DNA of 28,594 nucleotides from Euprymna scolopes (taxonomy: Eukaryota > Mollusca > Cephalopoda > Sepiida > Sepiolidae): assembly GCA_024364805.1 (NCBI GenBank), contig CM044489.1, positions 159,782,162 to 159,810,755 of the forward strand, in the 5' to 3' direction. Every line of letters starts with the position of its first letter. Positions within the stretch are counted from its first letter, which is position 1. A program made the translations under genes and the position numbers. Shown here piece after piece: positions 1 to 11,519 of the stretch. The notes under the pieces are model-generated. The model had not been told where the DNA came from, did not search any database, and was given only the letters and a program-made list of their open reading frames with translations.

Positions 1-246
1 CATAATTATCAAATTATACTTACGCAGATAGCTATGAAAAAATCTTTATTAAAGTTTGTGTATATTTACATTCTATGGAGGTCAGGTGCGAACGCAGACC
101 ACACAATTTTATTATGCCATCCCTATTTAAGTTAAAACATTATCAAAATATTCTTATGTGCATCTATATCAAAAACGCTTGTAAACGTTTTTTTAATGTT
201 TAATTTTTTTATTTCCATAATTTATAATGTATATATGTATGCATAG

Positions 247-279
<33 letters not shown>

Positions 280-700
280 TTCAAACACGGTAGTGTTTTA
301 ATATATGGTTAAGTGCCAATTTTCGGCATTTAGAACTGTTTCAAAACTTCACGATAACTCATTATCACCTTCTCAACTATATTGTGAACATTTTTTTTAA
401 ATTTTCGTTCAGAAAAATAAAATTCATGATGAATTTACTGGTGATCAACATTGTAAATGTTCGTAAGGATGTGAGTGACGTTTTTCTTCTGACTAGTTCC
501 CATAGCAACCACGTCGCTTCAACTACTAGTTTAGCTACTAATTCACTGCTGTAGCGAAAAGAGTGCAATAAGAGAGAGTGAAAGCAGACGAATGCCTACA
601 TTGTCATTACATATGTCCATGTTATATTTATCGGGGCAAAAAATAAGACTGAATTTAATCAAAGAACAAGTGATTTTACTGGAAATCCGCAAAAATCATC
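1..700. other. AT-rich stretch without recognisable gene
   Basis: No coding homology recognised on either strand. The only structured part is a short (TA)n tract near 249-277. The open frame on the minus strand near 377-568 has no recognisable motif and reads as chance. Confidence 0.6.
249..277. repeat. (TA)n microsatellite, about 14 units
   Basis: Uninterrupted alternating TA, read directly. It is short compared with the other TA tracts in the window. Confidence 0.9.
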
Positions 701-707
701 GATTCCA

Positions 708-1022
708 GTAGAAAAATGCGAGCCTGAAAAGTAATATGGTTAAGCTTAAACATCGAAATATAAAGGACTATTTGTTAAAACTGGAAAAAAGGACAAAATC
801 CTCTATTAAACAATATAATAAGTATGTAACTTAAAATATTATCACATTAAGACCTTATTATATAATGTTATAAATTATTTTTAAAAAATGAATGCTGCAA
901 TATTTTACGTTATATATTTATGATATTTTATTAGAATATTTTCTCCATTTTCTTAAAAAGTAGTCCTTTACTTTTCCATGTTTAAGTTAAACAATATTAC
1001 TTTTCATGCTCGCATGTTTCTA
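708..1022. repeat. Long imperfect palindrome (fold-back or MITE-like)
   Basis: The segment 708-793 matches the reverse complement of 941-1022 at roughly 80 percent by eye, with one- or two-base indels. Shared blocks include ATGCGAGC, TGAAAAGTAATAT, CTTAAACAT and AAAGGACTA. The symmetry continues inward: TTAAAATATT at 831-840 mirrors AATATTTTA at 899-907, so the arms are about 140 nt with a short AT-rich centre near 865. No open frame lies inside. A fold-back element or non-autonomous DNA transposon is the likeliest origin; a source of hairpin RNA is possible but not shown. Confidence 0.8.
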
Positions 1023-2527
1023 TTGTAGTATAGATATATGCTTTAGTTTAATTAAAACTAAAAGCTGTATTAATAGAGTATACATTACTATATAACACGC
1101 TTAATGTAGTATATTATGTAACAACTGCCTAAATCTATCTTCTGGACAGCATTTTGCCTTCAATATATAATCAATATTTTAGTTCGAATAATTAATATTT
1201 TAGAAGTATAAATCATTACATTTTCACTGGTTAAAAAAGAATTCGTTCATTATTAGTCGGTACAGCTCTATCCTTAATAATTTGACTAATCTTCAAACCT
1301 TTAACAACCTTTTTTAACCGATGACGCCCTAATATCAACAAACTATAATTTACGATCCTAGATAATTTTTAAAAGCTATGAAAAATAGATACAGAACGTA
1401 CGGTATTGATTACATATTCTTATTCATGGAAAGTTATTATATTCCATCGTTTTTCACCGTTTCTGCCTCGTTTCTCATAATACGGTAACAGAAGAAAACT
1501 ATACGACACATTAGTTCAATCAGTAATGATAAACACACTGGAAAACTCCAAAAACCCAGGTCCTGGATATGACCTTAAACTGTATCCAGTGGTTAGGCCG
1601 CAGCTTGCGGGCTTTGGGGAGTGTGGAGCCACCCTTTAATTGCCATTGCTCTCAGGTCCACTCTGACCCGGAGTCGTAGTACCTGTTAGGGTCCCAACTA
1701 TTTGTTAAAGAGAAACCGACTTGAAAGCAACAGATACATTCTATTAAAAAGTATTTTTCAAAATATTTGTATTCCGCATTAAATAACCTTAAAAGGGTTG
1801 ATATGCCGTAAAACAAAAGCAACCAAATTAAAAATCCAGATGTGTGCATAGTTACACTTTAAGTTACGTTAGTTGAAGTTAGATGTAAAGTAATGTCCCA
1901 TCGGGAATTGTTATTGTTATCTTCCCTTGGTTTTTCTTTATCGATATATTTCATCATTTTAATTGCAGCAATACTCAGATCAATAACTTACACTGATTAT
2001 TCTTGCATATTATTTTTACCTAAGTATCCCCACCCCAAAAAGCACCCAGCCTATTCTTATTAATTTTTGGAGTTCTTTGGAATTTCTAACTAGGTTTTCA
2101 TGTATGTGGATTCCTACATAATAGTTTTGTCGATTTCTTTCGTTCTATATTTTCCATGCCTCTTTCTCTGATTTTCTTCGTTATTTCTCTTACTCAAATT
2201 ATATATAACGGAATTATTTTTACGCATAGATTTAAATAATACATTTTCCACAATATAGATTGTATCTGCCATTGGTATACACGATCTATTTTTTGGTCTA
2301 AATATGCACATATTTGCATATTCCATAACTTTCAATTTTCTGTTGGCGAAGAATAATTAAGTTTTTTTTTTCTGTTTCTATCTGCAACAGTAATATCTAT
2401 TAATCAAATTTACATCCATTTCTCTTTCTAGTCTATATTTAACAACCACTGCTTACCTCTTAAATTTCTCTATAATTTAGATATTCGATGTTTTACATCC
2501 TGTATTATATATTCTACTAGCAAACTT

Positions 2528-2542
2528 CCCGTTATTGCCCGG
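2528..2542. repeat. CCCG-type hairpin motif, diverged copy 1
   Basis: Reads CCCGTTATTGCCCGG and closely resembles CCCGGCGTTGCCCAGG at 18249-18264. Both sit just after a CTAG-containing AT-rich lead-in. It probably marks the end or a conserved part of the same dispersed repeat family; the family is not identified. Confidence 0.4.
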
Positions 2543-3726
2543 TCGTAAATTACGCTTAAATATGATATTTTGATTAATGCAGAATTCATATTGATTATTA
2601 TATTATGTCTTACTCAATATATAGTCATGAGAATCGAAACCAATATTTTCCCTGGATGTTAATGCCTGAGATGTTAAGACATGTTTGCTGAAATTACGTT
2701 ACACACGCCGATTAGTAATGCCGTCACCTTCACGTGGCAACACCATTTTTTCCATTTTTACAAGTTTGCATTGATTTTCTTGGGCTAAATTCAAATATAG
2801 TTTCGCATAGGTTCGAATAACCTATATATCAAGTTACATGTCTGCGATTAGAAACTGAAAAATGAGTTTTGTAAGAAATATTTTTTAAACAAATATATAT
2901 ACGCATACATAATTATATATAAAAAAGAGTGTTGTGTTTACTATACTTTTTACACAAATATTAGGTAATTATGAATCATGTAGGATATCTGCCTAGAATA
3001 TAATTGCACACAATAGTAAACTAAAGATGATCATTCCAGAATAAAGTCGAAAAAAATCTAACAGGGAATGAATTACAATGAGTGCTTGAAAGGATATGCA
3101 AAGTAGCTAGATCTTCTGCAGATGAATGCATTTCCACGACAGATATAACAAACCTGTATTTTCTTTAAAAATAAATAGAAAACAAGCCTGCCTTTTTTTC
3201 TGTTGTTCTTGTTTTTCGGATTAATACCAAAGTTTATTATCTGTTCTGATGCTACACTTACGTTAATTTGTCTCAGTCAATGGAAGGGGACACCCTCTGT
3301 GCTAAAACAATGATTATTTTTGGACCTAAACAGAGTGCCCATTTTACCATTTTTGGGTGGAGCTGGCTTTCCATCACATTAAAAACGAACTCGTATCACA
3401 TTCTGCTTTCGTGGGGAACACATAGATACTAATGAATAGAAAAAAAAGTTTTAATATGTATAGCAATACACAAAAGACACACATTTATAAGAGCATATAT
3501 TTACTCGTGATATTCCTTCACAAGAGCTTACGATGTAAAATGCAAAATATTTATAATTTATAAATAATCACGACTAATACATCACTACGAGGTGCAAACA
3601 AATAAACAGACGGAGTAACATATATATCTGAAAGAGTTTTCCTGGTGGGTTAGTAAGTTTTGTTTTCCAAACATACTAAATATTTAAGTTATACATGCAA
3701 TTGTAATCGAAATAACGAGAAATAAA

Positions 3727-3748
3727 AAAACAAACAAACAAACAAACA
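3727..3748. repeat. (AAAC)n microsatellite
   Basis: About five AAAC units follow an A-run. This is simple sequence read directly and could be an old poly-A tail that has mutated. Confidence 0.8.
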
Positions 3749-4808
3749 CTCTTATGAATCATATAAAATAAATAAGCATATCAGCTTATAGACGGAAGTA
3801 TATGCAGTTTTATGGATGCGGCCACGCAGCATGGATATAAATTATAACCTCCCTTTATGTCTATCATTTATGTTGGTGTGAATAATAAAATGCATATAAT
3901 TGCATAGCATTACGCCATAGCAATTTAAAAACACTCACACACGTCCTGGTCTATATTAGTATTATATTATCAGACGGCATTACTTCGTGTAGCAGTTTAT
4001 TTATCACGACGTTCGCACATCAGATCATATCGAGTGATTTGGTGTTCATATTAGAGACCTAAGATGTTCATATATAGTTTTGCATTCGCTCCATTTGTGA
4101 ATTTGGAGAATAAGAAATTTATTCAACTGTATCTTCCCTTTCAATTTAGATAAAGGTAAGTATAATTAAATGTCGTCACAGCAAGTTATCTGATCTGTTC
4201 TTAAATTCATTCTTGTTGATTTATATTATTTGCGTGTTTGTTTCCCCGTGATGTCCCCGTGATGTTATCGCTGTTTGATGTAAATCATTAGTTTACATTT
4301 TGTTTTGTATTAAATACTTATCGTTATATATTTATTGTTTTCTGCTCTTGTGCATTGTAAAAACAAACCTTATAAATAAAGACAATTTAAAATTTTGGCC
4401 AATAAGGAAAAGTTCTTTTCGTGTCTTAATCCTCCTACATTTTAATATTCATAAAGGAAAATTTAAATAAAGCAAATAAGAGCCTACTTTTAGTTTCGTA
4501 ATAACATAGAATATCCCTTCGGGTCTTTCTTGTTTTTGTTACGATTGTTTTCCTTAATTTACATTTATTCTGATAGGCTATGAGTTTGCTTAATTTACAA
4601 TTCCAATAGTTTCCTTAAAAGAACATTTTAACAACCAAAATCGAATACAGTGTGCACAATTATAACATTATGTGTGCTAATTCCTGGTAATTAAATGCAA
4701 ACTAGATTGTTAATAACTATATGAAAAAATAGTAGATATATGTACGTGTGTCTGTATGTATGTATATGTGAAATATTTAACCTATAAACTTATAAACTAC
4801 TTGTCACA

Positions 4809-4940
4809 ATTGTAACGCCTCACTCGAGAAGGTGGTTAAGGGCTCTTGTCTATATGAATTCTTGGATCGTGGCGTCTAGACTTCTCTGAGATTGTTACAT
4901 GAAATCTGAAAGCGAATATCGGAGCGGCAGCCAGGAAGAA
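4809..4940 (+). repeat. GC-richer patch, possible old SINE or repeat fragment
   Basis: This patch is clearly less AT-rich than its surroundings. Near 4832 it contains TGGTTAAGGGC, which loosely fits a polymerase III A box, but I see no good B box at the right spacing downstream. It is a candidate fragment of a dispersed repeat only. Confidence 0.2.
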
Positions 4941-5879
4941 AGACAAACAAATGTAGTCTATCTATAGAAGCTTAATTTTCACAAGATTATGTACAAAGGT
5001 GTTTTTACAATTCTCATTCAATTCGTAGTAAGCTTTTCCAAAGTCTCAAATCTCTTCTCAGACAGAGACAAGTGATTGGATGAGGTAGGTGGAGGGAACC
5101 CCTCTCCAGGGAACGGCGGATTTATACGATCTGTTCTCCCGGAACGGGTGTATAGAGATGAATGGCTTGGAGTTGATTATAACTGATGGATTTCTGGTCA
5201 TTTAAAAACCGAAAGGAATAAGTATAGCATACTAGGTACAAAATAATATAAAACATGTTAATAAGAAATACGACATCTGTGTGAATTAAAATATATTTAA
5301 GCATATTTTATGGCCGTGAAGGCATATATCGGCAGGCTGAACTGCATAATATTCATTACAACTTGCCAACATATTAATATACCTTTCTCCGCATGATCAA
5401 ATTCAATATATTTCTTTAAATGACTCAATATAAAAATTGTAACGCGTTTCTCTTGAAAGCTACATCGGTAGAACAGGCCGTTAGAGAATTAAATGTTTTA
5501 GTTCTGATTCTAAATTATGGCACCGAGTTAACTTTTTTTTAAATTTAAAGGCTGCCATATATTCGGTACAGCATGATATTAAAAAAAGGAATTAGCGCTG
5601 TAATAAGAAATACGAAATCTTTACGGGTTAAAATATCTTTTAAACGTATATTACAACGTCTGAATGCCGATCACCCCACTTCTTGCCTATTACCATATTC
5701 TGAATACTGTAGAATAGCAATAGGAACACGATTTTCATATATTAAATATACATTAACCACACAATAAAGACAAACAATTTATCTGCAAGCGTGGTTGTCA
5801 TTGTTGAGCATCATTCATGCAATCTTTTCGAGTGAGTTAAGCGTTTCTCTGATTTCTAATTTGCAAGAATTTTCCTCCG

Positions 5880-6004
5880 ATGAGAGATGGAGTACATACA
5901 GCAGCGACCACGGGAATCATACCAAACTTCCCAACTTTGAAACGAATTGGTTTCGAACTTTATACACCTAGTCCCTGTCGTTAACCACTACACCATATTA
6001 AGGT
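5880..6004 (-). mobile_element. Candidate tRNA-derived SINE head
   Basis: On the minus strand, TGGTGTAGTGG (5985-5995) resembles the A box of a tRNA promoter. Thirty-six bases further on, AGTTCGAAACC (5949-5959) closely matches the B box consensus GGTTCGANNCC. Order and orientation are correct for an internal polymerase III promoter; the spacing is a little shorter than in a true tRNA. The rest does not fold convincingly into a tRNA cloverleaf, so a SINE head or tRNA relic is more likely than a working tRNA. I see no clear A-rich tail. Confidence 0.45.
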
Positions 6005-8596
6005 TCGAGCTAGTCTAGACTAGGGTAAAACGAAGGTCGGCTCTCTTTACAAAGAAAGTTACATACGTTTGAGAGTATCCTGTACTTCTACAAGGCCACT
6101 ATGTACCCATGTATGAAGCATTGTTAACACATTTGGACTGGTGGGCAGGGTTCAAAACAGCGTCATTAACCCAATCGGTCCTGCACGATGAGCTAATTTT
6201 TAACTGATGCTCTATTAATGAAATGTTGCATATCTCCGCCTGTTTTACAATTATTTTAATGGTAGTCGATCTGATGAACTATAAGCCGTTTTCCCCACCG
6301 AAATAAGTTCCCTTGACTATCTCGACAAGTAGCAAAAACTCAGCTCTATACAGTAGAAATCTCTACATGTAAGAAAGCCTTCCACTCTAAAAGTTTTAAT
6401 TCCTATGACTGCTAGATTTGGCATTCCCACCCGGGATCTTGCTTCACTTATGCAGGAGTTAAAGTGTAATTTAAACATACATCTTACTGCTCCACTCCCT
6501 ACATAGTCACCCTGCAAATTACTCCTAAGTTAATAGCTCCCTACATCAAATAGGGGATGAACCTAATTTGCGGCGAAAGTACTATGAGGAAAGCCTAGGT
6601 ATGTGCACAGCAGGGGCATCATAAGTAAAATTCGTGTTTAAATGCATGAACATCTAGCTTTTATCGATGTCTATTATGAACTTGTGAAAACAATTTATCT
6701 ACAAGAAATAAAACATTAATGATCCTGACTTTGGAAATAAATTTCAATTTAAAATAAGTAGACTGGAATAACCAATAGAACCCAGGGTAATATACAGAAA
6801 ATACATACATCCACACTTAGCCTTTTGACCACTATTATGGTGCAATTCCTATATTTATATGTCAATTGCGAAGGCAGCTAAGCCATAGTCCCCCGTGAGT
6901 TATATAATATACCATCTTAGATGGTTATATTATATAACAAAATAAAACAATGGCAATGATTAGCATTTAGCAGAACGTTTATTATAAAAAATATATCATT
7001 AGAAAGTGCTTATACTTTTTGATAAATTGTGGTATATATCAGTCGTATTTGTATAAACAGAAAGAAACCTGGATAAAGTATATTGCTTTGCATAGTTTAC
7101 TTTATTTATAATACTAGTTAATGGTATTTATTCATTATTAGTATAGTTCACAAGCATGTTATAAAATGTTAAAACATTATAATGCTTTATTTTATTCCTT
7201 TTAGTTTAGTCAATCCTTATCTATTTTTGTAGCTATCTTAATTTAATCGCACAGAACCATTTGCAAGATCTGTTAAAACGAAAATTAAAATGTCACCTAA
7301 TAGATAAATCAAGTAAAAGAAGACACAATAACGACTTCAAGATTGCAATCAGAAACACTTGAAAGCCTTCAGTTAATTACATCCAAAGCAAATGAATCAT
7401 ACCATAGCAAACTCAACTGATTCATTATTCTTTTCCAAGTTCCGACCGCACACGCAGAATTAATTATCTTCAAAAATGGTAAAATCTTCAAAAGACATTT
7501 ACTTTGAAATTTGAATTTTTTGGTGTAAAAAAAAGTGTACATTGTTACAGAAAATATGCGCACTCCTCCTATCACAATTTGTCCCCATTCCTACTAACCA
7601 TAATTCACGACACGAACCCTTAACACTTATGATCTCGAGATGTTGTCAGAACTTGTCTGACTGTTCTCTAAATGTTCTTATTATTAGACACTATTTATTT
7701 CATATGCATATTATTTGACATGTTTTTTAAAGATTCTGTCCGCAATATTATATTTTCTTCACTTTCATTTTTGACACTCATTGTGTGACCTTGCAGTCTA
7801 AACAAAGATGCAGCCGATTGTCTACGTAATACACCGACCCTGGTATGACTGTCACAAAAAAACTGTTTCTTCTGGATAATATTGGAGGAATAGCTTCTTC
7901 GTTTATATTCTGTTTCACTGACACTGATATCACCACACGTCGAATGCATTATCGTCTCTTACGTTTACCTTAGACAGCGTCTCTCAATTTATCCTGAGAG
8001 GCAAAATTGTATATTATTATTTTAATCGTCTTTCAAAATGGACGAGCGGCAACGTGGCGGCCATCGTTCACATGGAATGTGACCTCATCAACCAACCTAG
8101 TTTGATAATTTATAATTTTATCTATTTCTCTACTGCCAAATCGCATAATGAATCGAACATTCGGTCTCCACTTTATACTTAGTTTAGCGCAGGGCAGATC
8201 AAAATTTGCGATGAATGCATGAACATGTGTAGTGAACTGTTGGCCACGTATTGTGGGTCGCACTTTGAAATCAGTGGGTTAAAAATAGACATTAGGGAGA
8301 TTAATTTCGGGGGAGTATCAAATTTCTGATGTGGTTTCGAATTAGCCAACCGTAATCAATTTCCATTTGAAGATATTACTCGTACGCAGTAGAATTTTCG
8401 TGGAATTTTATTGGACAGTTGACCTGATGTTTTGATCATGACACATATATACACTTTAAACAGTTCATCCGCTTCCGGATTACAAGTTCCGGTAACGACT
8501 TCCTTTTTTCATTAAAAAAAACAAAGCCATGCAAGGTTCTTATTTAAATCGACAATTTTCGGGATCGTTTTTTATATTTCATTTATTTGTAATCTA

Positions 8597-8599
<3 letters not shown>
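6005..8599. other. Gene-free region with one short hairpin
   Basis: No protein family recognised with confidence. Minus-strand open frames at 6317-6517, 7369-7575, 7695-7949 and 8033-8263 have no clear motif. The last contains VDEVTFHVN, faintly like the first-aspartate region of some Tc1/mariner transposases, but nothing around it supports that. The hairpin at 6899-6938 is listed separately. Confidence 0.5.
6899..6938. repeat. Near-perfect 40-nt palindrome
   Basis: The left arm 6899-6916 (GTTATATAATATACCATC) pairs with the right arm 6920-6938 around a TTA loop. The only mismatch is one extra T in the right arm. It could be a collapsed pair of transposon ends, or a cruciform-prone site. It is very unlikely to act as a bacterial-type terminator in this eukaryotic setting. 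Confidence 0.85.

Positions 8600-8651
<52 letters not shown>
8600..8651. repeat. (TA)n microsatellite, about 26 units
   Basis: Pure alternating TA. On its high-coordinate side, read on the minus strand, a non-repetitive AT-rich stretch (about 8652-8740) runs straight into the TA tract, as at the other long TA arrays. Confidence 0.95.
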
Positions 8652-8653
<2 letters not shown>

Positions 8654-9685
8654 CACTCCTAAAACCGAAATTATTTTTATATTTGTCTCTATTACGAATA
8701 AATAAATTGTTTCGTTAAAGCGCTTACATTTTTTTTAAATTTCAAATGATAAAATACACTAATAATATTTCTATAATTTGCCGATGAATCTTTACATTGA
8801 AATACGAAGTGAAATTTATATGCATGTATTCTCGAAAAAAGAATTATTTACTTGCAATAAAATTTTTCATCATGTTTCTCGGCATGTATAAATATACTGA
8901 TAACCATTATTTACCTTACGCTTATTAAAATTCATATTTAAGAGTATTAAAACATGTTTATATGTCATCCATAAACCCCCCGCATGAGACGAAATTAAAT
9001 TTAATGAAAGATACTTAATGCCTCAGGCATCTAGCAAATTATTTTTTCGTTGTTTTTTTTTTCTTGTAATCGATAATCTTACTCGTGTGGGTAGTGTTTT
9101 TGTAAGAGATTTTAAGTAAAACCCTCGGTAGACCGTAGGAAATGGCTAATATTACAATGAAAATACACAAACTGTGTTTTTTAGGGGTGGAATTTATATC
9201 ATCGATCCAATGCTCTTTTTATGATCATATTGTACGATAGAATTACACGCTCGGATTGTGAGGTACAACAGATTTGACGAGTGATGAATGATCCTTTTTT
9301 TATATTATCTATGTACACCCAGGGTCAGGGTCTTCTCCCTGTTAAGGTTGCATCTTCTTGGGATTTATATATTTTCCTAATGCAAAATAACATTACCTCC
9401 AAGGTATTTGTTAAAGTTATGCGCAATCACACCGTCTATTTCCCTAATATCCATGTTTACAAGAATGTTATTTACAAAGAGGACTGATCAAATTTTCGCC
9501 CTGGAAAAGACGTGATTCTATTTCTGTTTGATGAAAACTGGGTTTCCTTTTTGTTGCAGATTATCTACTAGTTGCGAAGTTGTGTAAAACACCCACACTC
9601 AATTGAAAACTTGTATCATATTTGGATGTGACACAATATTCAACGAGCGAGATTGAATGTGTGCCGCTGTAGAACCTATGATCAC
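8652..9685. other. AT-rich, no gene recognised
   Basis: A 68-codon open frame on the plus strand at 9281-9487 shows no motif I recognise. It lies just upstream of the mariner-like relic and could be part of the element's leader, but no transposase N-terminal helix-turn-helix can be read in it. Confidence 0.5.
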
Positions 9686-9689
9686 TACC

Positions 9690-10260
9690 GATTCAAGTTT
9701 TCACAACACGAACATTTCCAGCCAAACAGAATTCAAATTTGGACGGTTCAACTATTTAAGGACAGAACTCAACAACTTTTCACTCCATAGTTCTGGCCTT
9801 TGGTTTAGTTTCAAATAAGAGCAACATCATGGGACTTCACATCTTCGAAATAAGCTAGAAAATCAACAGTAATGTGTTCATAATGAGATGAAGATTGTTG
9901 CGACTTCCTGTGCAATCAAGTTGTAGCTGGCAGACCCTGGGTTTTGCAGCAGGACTCGGCAACTGCTCACAAGTCGAAAGAAACCCAGGCTTGGTTTCAG
10001 AAGGAATGCTACGACTTTGTACCTTTTTTCTCGCTAACCCCCTCCCGATATGAAACCTTTGTACTACTTCGTTTGATAATCAGTCGAGAACATAACCAAC
10101 ATTACCTCGCACACCACAAAACCAGATTGATCGACGACATCACCCGAGTAATCGCCGAGTTCGCACCATAGCTTGTGTAAAAGTCGTGCTCCCTGTTCCG
10201 GACACGTATCGAGGCGGTGATTGAGGCCGAAGGGGTTAAATGTAGTAGATGCCAGCTCTA
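9690..10260 (+). mobile_element. Decayed mariner-like (Tc1/mariner) transposase
   Basis: Pieces of a DDE transposase can be read in order along the plus strand in more than one frame. FGLVSNKSNIMGLHIF near 9798-9845 corresponds to the block after the first catalytic Asp. AGRPWVLQQDSATAHKSK near 9927-9980 is the second-Asp block (QQDSAPAH type). PDMKPLYYFV and ITSHTTKPD near 10046-10125 correspond to the third-Asp region (SPDLNPLDY type). LIDDITRVIAEFAP follows at about 10128-10168. FRTRIEAVIEAEG near 10197-10235 is the typical C-terminus. Stop codons and frame changes interrupt it. The N-terminal helix-turn-helix and terminal inverted repeats were not found, so this is a dead, probably 5'-truncated copy. 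Family: mariner, by motif; subfamily not assigned. Such elements mobilise by cut-and-paste at TA sites. Confidence 0.85.
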
Positions 10261-10950
10261 CATACGACATAATCAAGTTACCTGATTTTATTTTCTCAAA
10301 AAAAGTTATAAAATTAAGTTGCAGTGTTATTTTCCTTAGGGCAATAAAGGTATCGTTTCACCATGTTATTTTATGACAGGGGCATATCAAATCTTATCCC
10401 AAAATTAGACCGCTGCTATTCAATTGGTCTGCTTATCGTCATGCTGTGATAAGCAAGTTTTCTGCAAGCTCTATGAGTTCTGTTGTTACGATATGCAGTT
10501 CCTTGATAACAGATAATCTCTGACCAAAAAGACAGCAGAAATGCTCTCTCTCTCCCTCTCTCTTTTATTACTTTCCATAATATGTATTTACTTTCCATAA
10601 TACGCATTTACAAAACTCATCTAAAAATCGTTAATTTAGAAATTACAAAAATAAATTATCAGATAATCTTAAAGATTGAATATGACGTAATAATAAATAA
10701 CAACACACGTAATCCGATAGCATTAAGTAGTTACATTACGTTACGTCTATGGCTTAACGGTTAGCAAGCAATTAAATCTAATATAAACATATGTGTTTCA
10801 TTTTTGGCAATGTAAATAGTGATGCTAAATTTCATATTGATAAGTCAATGAAAATAACAAGCTGGCATCTGGTTTATATAAAAAGATTTCAAAAGATCCC
10901 AACTGCAACCTTTCGTAGAAAAAAAATTAATTTTTCACAGCAAAATACCT

Positions 10951-10951
<1 letters not shown>
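10261..10951. other. AT-rich spacer with CT tract and an A-box-like site
   Basis: Contains a CT-rich run near 10542-10563 and the string TGGCTTAACGGTTAG near 10750-10764, which fits a polymerase III A box but has no B box downstream; it may be a truncated SINE head. Open frames here show no motif. Confidence 0.4.

Positions 10952-11032
<81 letters not shown>
10952..11032. repeat. (AAT)n microsatellite, about 27 units
   Basis: Pure trinucleotide repeat. In one plus-strand frame it would encode a run of about 26 Asn, but the 106-codon open frame around it (10791-11111) has no other recognisable feature, so I do not call it a gene. Confidence 0.95.
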
Positions 11033-11033
<1 letters not shown>

Positions 11034-11519
11034 CTGAGATTATATAAGTTAGACGTATTAAACATCGGGAGTAAAGACAGAGTTCACTTACGAAGTTATT
11101 ATTCGACATAATGTCTTCGTTTGAACTGCACTAATAAAAAAAATAATAATTTACTTTATCTTCATTTCAATTTATATTTGATTTGACTTATTTTACCTGA
11201 AATCTTAAACCGTTTAATTTTAAAAGCAGAAAGCCGAAAGGGAAATTACTGTGATGGTTTAATTGAAAAGAATGTTTAAAACGGACTACGTTGTTAAATA
11301 TTTTCCATAATAGATTTGTTTCCATTTCGAAATATTCTTCTAAGCTGAATCATTATTTTTTTTTAATTCTGAGGAAATTTTTTTTCGCTTATTCTTAATT
11401 TTTAAGTACGTTGTTTATTCGTTAGAGAAAAATAATTAAAACTAATTTCCTTCCATCTATTCTGCCACGCTTACTCATGAAAATTTTACAGAAAAAAATA
11501 CACGATTAAAACCTGATTT
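11033..11519. other. AT-rich, nothing recognised
   Basis: Sequence between the (AAT)n tract and the first readable endonuclease residues of the LINE. It could hold the decayed 5' end of that LINE (ORF1 or 5' UTR), but I could not read any of it. Confidence 0.4.

Larger units (their letters stand above)
1023..5880. other. Gene-free AT-rich region
   Basis: No protein homology recognised. Small items inside: a GC-richer island near 1560-1690 whose reading on either strand I could not assign; a hairpin-capable motif at 2528-2542 shared with 18249-18264; an (AAAC)n run at 3727-3748; an 11-base tandem duplication (CCCCGTGATGT twice) near 4244-4265; and a GC-richer patch near 4809-4940 that could be an old repeat fragment. 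The short open frames at 1652-1849, 2114-2335 and 5122-5304 (minus) and 5573-5767 (plus) show no family motif and are probably chance. Confidence 0.55.

Noticed and set aside
6250-6310. CTGATGA followed by CGAAAT, considered as a hammerhead ribozyme core
   Set aside because: The bases between the two core parts do not pair into helix II and no matching helix I/III arms are visible.
8033-8263. Minus-strand open frame with VDEVTFHVN, considered as a Tc1/mariner fragment
   Set aside because: Only one short motif fits, the flanking residues do not continue the family pattern, and no second-Asp or third-Asp block follows.
10791-11111. A 106-codon open frame with a long Asn run
   Set aside because: The Asn run is the (AAT)n microsatellite; the flanks show no homology or coding bias.
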